Below are positions 45,363 to 52,018 of a stretch of DNA of 64,000 bases, piece by piece. The first letter of the stretch is position 1. Each line of letters begins with the position of its first letter. The notes beneath the pieces were generated by a model that saw nothing but the letters and a program-made list of their open reading frames with translations, was not told the origin of the DNA and did no database searches. The DNA is from Polynucleobacter sp. AP-Nino-20-G2 (GTDB lineage: Bacteria > Pseudomonadota > Gammaproteobacteria > Burkholderiales > Burkholderiaceae). Position numbers and translations under genes: made by a program. The stretch lies in the NCBI RefSeq assembly GCF_018688235.1, contig NZ_CP061313.1, positions 789,130-853,129 on the forward strand, given 5' to 3'.

Positions 45363-46925
45363 TTGGCATCTCATCAAGACGTCTTAGAAAAAAACGCATC
45401 AGATCTGGTAGCTGCCGTTGATTTGGGCTCCAACAGTTTCCGTATGCTGGTAGCGCAAGTAGTGCATACGCCATCAGGCACTCAATTACGACCTATAGAT
45501 ACCCTTCGTGAATCCGTTCGTCTGGCGGCTGGCTTAACGGATAACAAACTTTTAGGTAATGACGCCTACCAGCGTGGTCTGACGGCGATTCGTCGATTCG
45601 GGGAGCGTATTCGGGGCTTTGATCCATCACAGGTTCGCGCAGTCGCGACCAATACACTGCGTGTGGCAAAAAATGCCCCTAATTTTGTACATGATGCGCA
45701 AGAGGCGTTAGGTTTCCCGATCGAGATCATTGCGGGCGTAGAGGAAGCCCGACTGATCTACATTGGGGCGGCCCATGAGGTATCCGCAATCCAGGGTAAT
45801 CGGTTGGTTGTTGATATCGGCGGCGGCTCTACAGAGCTCATTATTGGCAAAGGATATGAACCCAGGCTGATGGAAAGCCTCTACATTGGCTGTGTATCCC
45901 ACAGTCTGCGGTTTTTTCCAAAAGGAAATATCGATTCACATGCTTTTAAAGAGGCTGAATTGGCTGCTAGACGAGAGATTCAGGTGATCTCCGGCGCTTA
46001 CTTGAAAAGCGGTTGGAAGCAGGTCATTGGATCTTCTGGAACGGCGCGCGCATTGGCCGAGTTGATTGCGGATAATAATTTCAATGGTCAAGTGGATGGC
46101 CTAACGATGGGCAGGGTAAATGGCTCAAGCGGCCTAATCACTCGCGATGGCTTAAGGGCCATGAAAAAGCACTTATTGAAATATGAACATGTAAGTCAGG
46201 TCGAGTTATTGGGTCTGAAGGATGATCGTCGCTCTGTCTGGCCCGGTGGTCTTGCCATCATGATTGCCGTTTTCGATGAGCTGGGTATTGAGAGTATGGA
46301 AGTAACCGATGCAGCCTTGCGCATTGGTGTGCTCTATGACTTATTGGGTCGCTCTCAGCACGACGATATGCGTTTTGTCACGGTAGAGCAATTTATGCAG
46401 CGGTATGCGGTTGATCGCGAACAGGCGAAACGGGTTGGCAATCTAGCTGCAGAATTTTTAGCGCAATTGCCAAAGCCTGATGCTGAAAGTAGGGCGGACA
46501 ATATTGCTTTGCTGCAGTGGGCCGCCAATTTACACGAAATCGGTTTATCGATTTCACATAACGGATATCACAAGCATTCTGCCTATATCGCTGGTAATGC
46601 CGATATGCCTGGTTTCTCAAAGAATGATCAAGCGCGCTTAGCCGCTTTACTGATTGGGCATGCTGGCAAATTAGGCAAGCTGGCAAATAATGCCAATTTC
46701 TTAGATTGGCGCATGTTATTTTGTTTACGTTTGGCGCAAGTACTTTGCCGCGGTCGTAGCGATGGGCATTTACCCAAGGTTAAAGTCTCTGAGAGCAATG
46801 GCTCTTATTTAGTAAGCCTGTCAAAAGAGTGGGCTAAAGAGCATCCCTTAACCGAATTTAGCTTGCAAAAAGAAGCCGCCGAATGGGAACGCATTGGACG
46901 GCCTTACAGCATTAGTCTGAAATAA
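45363..46925 (+). CDS. ppx: Exopolyphosphatase (Ppx/GppA family)
   Basis: Releases Pi from the ends of polyphosphate. ASKHA fold with DLGSNS at 20-25 (phosphate 1 loop), VDIGGGSTELI, and a C-terminal HD-like helical domain containing NLHEIGLSISHNGYHKHSAYI. 520 aa, near the E. coli Ppx length. TTG start at 45363. A four-unit Pho box precedes it. In many Burkholderiales ppk1 lies next to ppx; it is absent here. Confidence 0.93.
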   Translation: MASHQDVLEKNASDLVAAVDLGSNSFRMLVAQVVHTPSGTQLRPIDTLRESVRLAAGLTDNKLLGNDAYQRGLTAIRRFGERIRGFDPSQVRAVATNTLRVAKNAPNFVHDAQEALGFPIEIIAGVEEARLIYIGAAHEVSAIQGNRLVVDIGGGSTELIIGKGYEPRLMESLYIGCVSHSLRFFPKGNIDSHAFKEAELAARREIQVISGAYLKSGWKQVIGSSGTARALAELIADNNFNGQVDGLTMGRVNGSSGLITRDGLRAMKKHLLKYEHVSQVELLGLKDDRRSVWPGGLAIMIAVFDELGIESMEVTDAALRIGVLYDLLGRSQHDDMRFVTVEQFMQRYAVDREQAKRVGNLAAEFLAQLPKPDAESRADNIALLQWAANLHEIGLSISHNGYHKHSAYIAGNADMPGFSKNDQARLAALLIGHAGKLGKLANNANFLDWRMLFCLRLAQVLCRGRSDGHLPKVKVSESNGSYLVSLSKEWAKEHPLTEFSLQKEAAEWERIGRPYSISLK

Positions 46926-46932
46926 TCATCAG

Positions 46933-46950
46933 AAAACCCCGAACTGGGGT
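46933..46950 (-). terminator. Terminator of the plcP-olsB operon
   Basis: On the minus strand ACCCC, loop AGTTC, GGGGT then TTTC, 9 bases after the olsB-like stop. Read on the plus strand it lies behind ppx but has no T run. Confidence 0.6.
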
Positions 46951-46958
46951 GCCTATCT

Positions 46959-47894
46959 TTACAGCCCTAAGAAATGCTTTGCATACCGCGGATTAATTTC
47001 TGATAAGCGCAACATGGTTAAGACATCCGCGGTATTGAAATCCGGATCCCAGGCTGGGGCGCTACAAATCTTTGCGCCTAATTTGAGGTAGCCTTTAATC
47101 AATGGCGGCGGCTCCACTTGAAGTCCGCCATTAAGGCGATCCAACGGAAGTGGCAGGCGCGGGAAAGCGTGCTGCTCTACTGGAGCCATTTGCTCATTGG
47201 TGAGCGAGTTATATAGGCTTGCTGCAAAGTGACCGCCATCGGCCATAGGGATGCTTGCGCAACCTAGCATGATTTCATATTCGTGTTTTTGCATGTACTG
47301 TGCCAGTCCACTCCATAGCGCCATGATCACAGCGCCAGAGCGATAGTCCGCATGTACACATGAGCGACCAAGCTCAACCATTTTTGGTCGTAAATGATTC
47401 AGGCGTGACAAATCAAATTCAGAGTCGGAATAGAGGCGGCCAATTTCCAGTGCTTTATGTGGCGGAAGAACTCGATAGGTTCCAACGACTTTGAGCGCCT
47501 CTTGGTCGCGAATCAGTAAATGATCGCAATAGGCATCAAACTCATCAATATCTAGGTTTTCAGGATTCGCCGGTAGATTGGCGCCCATCTCTTCTGCAAA
47601 CACTTTATATCTCAGTCGCTGTGCCTCTTTGATTTCACTGACATTGCTTGCCCATGTCACTTGAAGTGCTGGCCGCTTAGGCTTAGCGATGCTCTTCTCG
47701 ATCGTTGCTGCTGGCACCTCTAGCTCGGCGCGTGCAAGAGTAGCGAATTTCTTACCAAATAACTTTTTAGCTAATTTTTTGGAAAAAAGCTTCTTGATAG
47801 CCTCTGCTTTATTTTTCTTCTTCTTTTTTGGCTTACCTTCAAAGCGAGAATTGAAGATATCAAATGCGCCTAATGGGTTTGGGATGTCTGACAT
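46959..47894 (-). CDS. olsB: OlsB-like aminolipid N-acyltransferase
   Basis: GNAT-fold acyltransferase that in characterised homologues attaches a 3-hydroxyacyl chain to the amino group of ornithine, first step of phosphorus-free ornithine lipids. The segments RLRYKVFAEEMGA, VGTYRVLPP, VELGRSCVHADYRSG and IMLGCASIPM follow the OlsB pattern. The acceptor could be another amino acid. The N-terminus (about 19-50) is an added, very basic Lys stretch. 311 aa. Last gene of the plcP operon, 43 bases after dgkA. Confidence 0.75.
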   Translation of the reverse strand: MSDIPNPLGAFDIFNSRFEGKPKKKKKNKAEAIKKLFSKKLAKKLFGKKFATLARAELEVPAATIEKSIAKPKRPALQVTWASNVSEIKEAQRLRYKVFAEEMGANLPANPENLDIDEFDAYCDHLLIRDQEALKVVGTYRVLPPHKALEIGRLYSDSEFDLSRLNHLRPKMVELGRSCVHADYRSGAVIMALWSGLAQYMQKHEYEIMLGCASIPMADGGHFAASLYNSLTNEQMAPVEQHAFPRLPLPLDRLNGGLQVEPPPLIKGYLKLGAKICSAPAWDPDFNTADVLTMLRLSEINPRYAKHFLGL

Positions 47895-47937
47895 ATTAGT
47901 TCCTTAAATATTGTTCTTGAATGGTTAAAGTCCCGCA

Positions 47938-48342
47938 TTACCAATGCATCACAAGCGGGGCGCAAATCGTGATCCACAATAGGGCGGCTGCTAGTAGGGC
48001 TAGCATGACCGCGGCCGACCCAAAATCTTTAGCGCGCTTAGAGAGATCATGATGGTCAAATGAAATTCGATCAATTGCCGCCTCAACGCTGGAGTTCAAT
48101 AACTCCACTACTAGAACCATGATCAAAGAAACAATCAGTGCGCATTTTTCTAGTGAATTGAGTGGTAGATAGAGGGCTACTGGAGTGAGGCAGACAAGTA
48201 GCGTCAACTCTTGCCTGAAGGCGCTTTCTTCTTTCAATGCATACACAATTCCGCACCAAGAGTTCTTGGCGGCATGCCAAGCTCTAGCAATCCCGCGATT
48301 CCCTTTATGCGGGTTTTGGTCGATGTGATAGGGGGTATTCAA
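47938..48342 (-). CDS. dgkA: Diacylglycerol kinase
   Basis: Small trimeric membrane kinase converting diacylglycerol to phosphatidic acid. EESAFRQE near the N-terminus and VELLNSSVEAAIDRI with Glu80 and Glu87, then HDLSKRAKDFGSAAV, match E. coli DgkA; three helices. 134 aa. It lies 9 bases after the glycosyltransferase gene in the same operon, so it draws on the same diacylglycerol pool. Confidence 0.93.
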   Translation of the reverse strand: MNTPYHIDQNPHKGNRGIARAWHAAKNSWCGIVYALKEESAFRQELTLLVCLTPVALYLPLNSLEKCALIVSLIMVLVVELLNSSVEAAIDRISFDHHDLSKRAKDFGSAAVMLALLAAALLWITICAPLVMHW

Positions 48343-48351
48343 GTGGGCGCC

Positions 48352-49380
48352 TTATGCCAATGCAGTCACGTGAACTTCTGTAGAGGGAACTGGCTTGAGG
48401 TGGCTCACAAATTGCTCGGATGCGGCTCTCCAGGAGAATTTCTCAGCATGGCATCGAGCAACATCCCGTGGAATCTTGAGAGCTTGCAAACAAGCCTTGC
48501 GCAAATCCTCATTCATTGCACCCGCTGGTGATTTGCCCAGCACATCAATAGGCCCAGTAACAGGATAGGCGGCAACTGGCGTACCGCAAGCCATCGCCTC
48601 AAGCAATACCAGTCCAAAGGTGTCTGTTTTGCTAGGGAACACGAATACATCTGCTGCCGCATACACTTTCGCCAGCTCGTGTTGCTGTAAGACGCCTAGG
48701 TAATTAATGTTGGGATATTTTTCCTTAATTGCTGCCATGGCTGGGCCATCGCCGACTACCCACTTGGAGCCAGGCAGATCAATTTCTAAAAATGCGTTGA
48801 TATTTTTTTCTACAGCCACGCGACCTACATAGAGGAAGATCGGGTGCGCTGTATTCAGGGCTTTTGAATCTTGCATTTTGAAGATATCCAAATCAACGCC
48901 TCTAGACCACAGCACTACATTGGTCATTCCATATTTTTCGAGATCATTCTTAACGACGATCGTAGGTGCCATGACTGCCATTGACGGACCATGAAACCAG
49001 CGTAGAAAAGCATATGTCCAGGAGAGTGGAATGCCTACCCGCGCTTTAACGTATTCAGGAAAGCGGGTGTGATAGGCGGTAGAGAAGGGCAGATCGTTTT
49101 TCACCGCATATGCCCGAGCTGATAGACCCAGTGGTCCTTCGGTTGCAATATGCATTGCGTCTGGAGCAAATTCTTTAATTCTGCGGGCCACTTCTTTGCC
49201 CGGAAACAGTGACAAGGCGATATCCGGATAGGTGGGGCATGGAATGGATTTAAATCCATTGGGGGTAATCATTTCTACTTCGTGACCCATGGCGATAAGT
49301 TCAGCACGAGTTTGCTTGAGCGTTCTAACCACGCCATTTACTTGTGGGTCCCATGCATCGGTGATGATCATAATTTTCAT
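48352..49380 (-). CDS. Family 4 glycosyltransferase, Agt-like (diacylglycerol glycosylation)
   Basis: GT-B retaining glycosyltransferase. N-domain MKIMIITDAWDPQVNGVVRT, and nucleotide-sugar domain with FLYVGRVAVEKN, VGDGPA and the ExxxxxxxE-type FVFPSKTDTFGLVLLEAMACGTPVAA. In plcP-linked operons of other bacteria such enzymes glycosylate diacylglycerol to glycolipids. 342 aa. Its ATG overlaps the plcP stop by four bases. The donor (UDP-glucose or UDP-glucuronate) cannot be told. Confidence 0.85.
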   Translation of the reverse strand: MKIMIITDAWDPQVNGVVRTLKQTRAELIAMGHEVEMITPNGFKSIPCPTYPDIALSLFPGKEVARRIKEFAPDAMHIATEGPLGLSARAYAVKNDLPFSTAYHTRFPEYVKARVGIPLSWTYAFLRWFHGPSMAVMAPTIVVKNDLEKYGMTNVVLWSRGVDLDIFKMQDSKALNTAHPIFLYVGRVAVEKNINAFLEIDLPGSKWVVGDGPAMAAIKEKYPNINYLGVLQQHELAKVYAAADVFVFPSKTDTFGLVLLEAMACGTPVAAYPVTGPIDVLGKSPAGAMNEDLRKACLQALKIPRDVARCHAEKFSWRAASEQFVSHLKPVPSTEVHVTALA

Positions 49381-50186
49381 AAGGCAGCCTCTTTCATTAG
49401 TGCTTCAACGATTGGTTGGGGAGAAAGTTCAGTAAGCTCAATTGGGTCGCCTTTAATGTGCGTCCAGTAAATGATTTTGAGTTCGCCGCTAGTGGTTTCA
49501 ACGAGAGCGGACAGACTTTCTACCCAATCGCCATCGTTGCAATACAGCAGTCCATCGATTTCACGGATTTCCGCTTTATGGATATGGCCGCAAACAACGC
49601 CATCGCAACCACGTAAGCGTGCTTCTCGCGCCATAATGTGCTCGAAATCGGCGATGTAACTCACCGCATTCTTTACTTGGTGTTTCAAATATTGAGAGAG
49701 GGACCAGTACTGCAAGCCCATTCGCACTCTCAGCATGTTGAAGTAACGATTAACGTAGAGGATGAATGAATACATGGAGTCACCTACATAGGCGAGCCAT
49801 TTCGCGTATTGCATCACGCCATCAAAGAGATCGCCATGTGTGACCCAGAGTTTTCTTCCGTCCAGTGTGGTGTGAATGACTTCTTCTTCAACCTTGATGT
49901 CACCGAAAGACATACCAAAATATTGGCGGGCGCTTTCATCATGATTGCCAGGTACATAGATGACCTCGGCACCCTTACGCGCTTTTCTTAATAACTTTTG
50001 CACTACATCATTGTGGGATTGTGGCCAATAGAATGAGCGGCGCAGCTTCCAGCCGTCAATAATGTCGCCAACCAAGTAAAAGGTATCGGCTTCATTGTGT
50101 TTTAGGAAATCGAGAAGGTACTTCGCCTGACACCCTGATGTTCCTAGGTGTACATCTGAAATCCAGATAGCTCTGTAATGCATCAT
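49377..50186 (-). CDS. plcP: PlcP-type phospholipase C, metallophosphoesterase
   Basis: Intracellular phospholipid-degrading metallophosphoesterase releasing diacylglycerol during Pi starvation. Metal motifs: Asp11/His13 (SDVHLG), Asp41 (LVGDIIDGW), Asn81-His82 (PGNHDE), THGDLFD and GHIHKAE. The RRSFYWPQSHNDVVQKLLRKARKG segment is close to rhizobial PlcP. Automatic pipelines often call this family UDP-2,3-diacylglucosamine hydrolase; operon and Pho box argue for PlcP. ATG 50183 is an alternative start. Confidence 0.82.
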   Translation of the reverse strand: MMHYRAIWISDVHLGTSGCQAKYLLDFLKHNEADTFYLVGDIIDGWKLRRSFYWPQSHNDVVQKLLRKARKGAEVIYVPGNHDESARQYFGMSFGDIKVEEEVIHTTLDGRKLWVTHGDLFDGVMQYAKWLAYVGDSMYSFILYVNRYFNMLRVRMGLQYWSLSQYLKHQVKNAVSYIADFEHIMAREARLRGCDGVVCGHIHKAEIREIDGLLYCNDGDWVESLSALVETTSGELKIIYWTHIKGDPIELTELSPQPIVEALMKEAAL

Positions 50187-50221
50187 GAGTAAGCATTAAG
50201 CCCAAACATCATGAAAGCCTC

Positions 50222-50250
50222 GTGACACTTTTAAGTCAGTTTGATGACTT
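50222..50250 (-). promoter_or_regulatory. Three-unit Pho box of the plcP operon
   Basis: On the minus strand AAGTCAT (50244-50250), CTGACTT (50233-50239) and GTGTCAC (50222-50228) follow at an exact 11-bp step with spacers CAAA and AAAA. A -10-like CATGAT begins 8 bp later. It lies between the divergent plcP and acyltransferase genes and could serve both. Confidence 0.8.
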
Positions 50251-50271
50251 GATTTATATTGTTGCTTGTTT

Positions 50272-51048
50272 ATGAAAAACGTTGATCACACCCAAGAGAC
50301 AATCGAGGCCTCAATATTCGTGCAAGCATGGGTATGGATGCAGATAGTTGTTCATGTTATTTGCGGGGTGTTTATTCTCTCTTTATTCTTTCCATTTTTG
50401 GATCGCAAGAAAAAAAATCGAGAGATTCAGCTTTGGTCAAAGAAGCTGTTACGGATATTGAATGTCAAGCTTGTCGTGAGCGCCCCTGAATCCTATGGCC
50501 ACACGCCATGTTTGCTCGCTTCTAATCATATTTCTTGGTTAGATATTCATGTAATTAATGCATTTAAGCCTATTCGCTTTGTTGCTAAATCGGAGGTCAA
50601 GAATTGGCCGGTATTTGGATGGATGGCGAGCCAACTGGGTACGGTATTCATTCGCAGAGATAGCTCTCGTCATGCAAGACAAGTTGTCCATCAAATGGCT
50701 GAGGTACTTCAAGCGGAATCTATCTGCATCTTCCCAGAGGGCACATCCTCTAATGGGGAGCATGTTTTGCCTTTTAAGCCCAATCTATTTGAATCGGCTA
50801 TCGCCTCTCGCGTGACGGTTTTCCCGCTTGCATTGCAATACATCGCCAAATCCACAGGCCTGAGAAGTGATGCGCCGGCCTTTATTGGGGATATGGGTCT
50901 ATTAGAGTCGATGTCTAGGGTGATCAAGCATCGCTCTTTGATAGCCAAAATCACCATTCTTTCGCCTTATTTAACCGATTCGCGGTCAGATTTCGATCGC
51001 AAGGAGTTGGCGGATTATTGTCAGAAATCCATTGCAAACGGCCTTTAA
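50272..51048 (+). CDS. 1-acyl-glycerol-3-phosphate / lyso-aminolipid O-acyltransferase (PlsC/OlsA family)
   Basis: Membrane acyltransferase. One N-terminal helix (about 20-42), the HxxxxD motif His86-Asp91 (NHISWLD), and FPEGTSS (154-160). OlsA, which adds the second acyl chain to lyso-ornithine lipid, belongs to this family; divergence from an operon with an olsB-like gene favours that role, but PlsC activity is equally compatible with sequence alone. 258 aa from ATG 50272. Confidence 0.8.
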   Translation: MKNVDHTQETIEASIFVQAWVWMQIVVHVICGVFILSLFFPFLDRKKKNREIQLWSKKLLRILNVKLVVSAPESYGHTPCLLASNHISWLDIHVINAFKPIRFVAKSEVKNWPVFGWMASQLGTVFIRRDSSRHARQVVHQMAEVLQAESICIFPEGTSSNGEHVLPFKPNLFESAIASRVTVFPLALQYIAKSTGLRSDAPAFIGDMGLLESMSRVIKHRSLIAKITILSPYLTDSRSDFDRKELADYCQKSIANGL

Positions 51049-51055
51049 ACGTCAT

Positions 51056-51089
51056 CTGTAATAAAAGTGTCACATCCTTGGGATACAAA
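51056..51089 (+). promoter_or_regulatory. Pho box and promoter of ppk2
   Basis: CTGTAAT (51056-51062), AAAA, GTGTCAC (51067-51073), then TACAAA (51084-51089) 10 bp downstream as -10. Only 8 bases lie between the acyltransferase stop and the box. Confidence 0.85.
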
Positions 51090-51112
51090 GTTAATATTGT
51101 CTAGAGGATGAA

Positions 51113-52018
51113 ATGACGTCAAAGCATAAAGAGATGGCTGAGTGGTATCAGCGTGCCCAAGAAGAAATCTTGGATAGCATGGATGAAGAGCTTGAAATGG
51201 AGCTTGATGATGACCGCATGTCTCCAGACGGGGGTAGCGGGTCTCAGATGCCTCGACAGCTGTACTTTAAGGAGTTGTTTCGCCTTCAAGGGGAGTTGGT
51301 CAAGCTTCAGGATTGGGTTGTACAAAATAAACTCAAAGTTGCCGTCTTATTTGAAGGTCGTGATTCGGCTGGTAAGGGTGGGGCGATTAAGCGCATTACT
51401 CAAAGACTAAATCCTCGAGTCTGTAAGGTGGTTGCGTTACCGGCGCCCAATGAGCGTGAAAAAACGCAGTGGTACTTTCAGAGATACATCTCACAACTGC
51501 CTGCTGGCGGTGAAATTGTCCTATTTGACCGCAGCTGGTACAACCGCGCTGGTGTGGAGAAGGTGATGGGATTTTGTACTGATGATGAGTACGAGGAGTT
51601 TCTTCGGACTGTTCCCGATCTTGAGCGCATGATGATTAGCTCAGGAATTATTCTTATTAAATACTGGTTCTCCATTTCTGACGATGAGCAATACAACCGT
51701 TTCATGATGCGCATTCATGATCCATTAAAGCAGTGGAAGTTGAGTCCGATGGATTTAGAGGCAAGGCGCTTGTGGGAAGACTACACAAAAGCCAAGGAGA
51801 CCATGCTAGAGCGCACCCATATCCCAGAAGCGCCTTGGTGGGTTGTGGCTGCCAATGACAAGAAAAAAGCGCGCCTAAATTGCATTACCCATTTGCTAGA
51901 TCAAATTCCTTATCAAGAAATTGATCATCCAGAAATTACCTTACCTGAGCGCGTGCATAACCCCGATTATTTGCGTGGTCCAGTGCCCCCAGAGATGTAC
52001 GTTCCTGAAGTCTATTAA
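51113..52018 (+). CDS. ppk2: Polyphosphate kinase 2
   Basis: Transfers phosphate between polyphosphate and nucleotides; class I members mainly make NTPs from NDPs. Walker A GRDSAGKGG (about 82-90), Walker B FDRSWYNRAGVE with Asp139, and the lid region after GFC. The first 48 residues are acidic and variable. 301 aa. GAGG before ATG 51113 fits. Preceded by a clear Pho box, so use of stored polyphosphate for NTP supply under Pi stress is likely. Confidence 0.92.
   Translation: MTSKHKEMAEWYQRAQEEILDSMDEELEMELDDDRMSPDGGSGSQMPRQLYFKELFRLQGELVKLQDWVVQNKLKVAVLFEGRDSAGKGGAIKRITQRLNPRVCKVVALPAPNEREKTQWYFQRYISQLPAGGEIVLFDRSWYNRAGVEKVMGFCTDDEYEEFLRTVPDLERMMISSGIILIKYWFSISDDEQYNRFMMRIHDPLKQWKLSPMDLEARRLWEDYTKAKETMLERTHIPEAPWWVVAANDKKKARLNCITHLLDQIPYQEIDHPEITLPERVHNPDYLRGPVPPEMYVPEVY

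Noticed and set aside
49377..50186. UDP-2,3-diacylglucosamine diphosphatase (LpxH) call
   Set aside because: Metal motifs are shared, but the segment around residues 45-72, the operon with a glycosyltransferase and the Pho box fit PlcP better.
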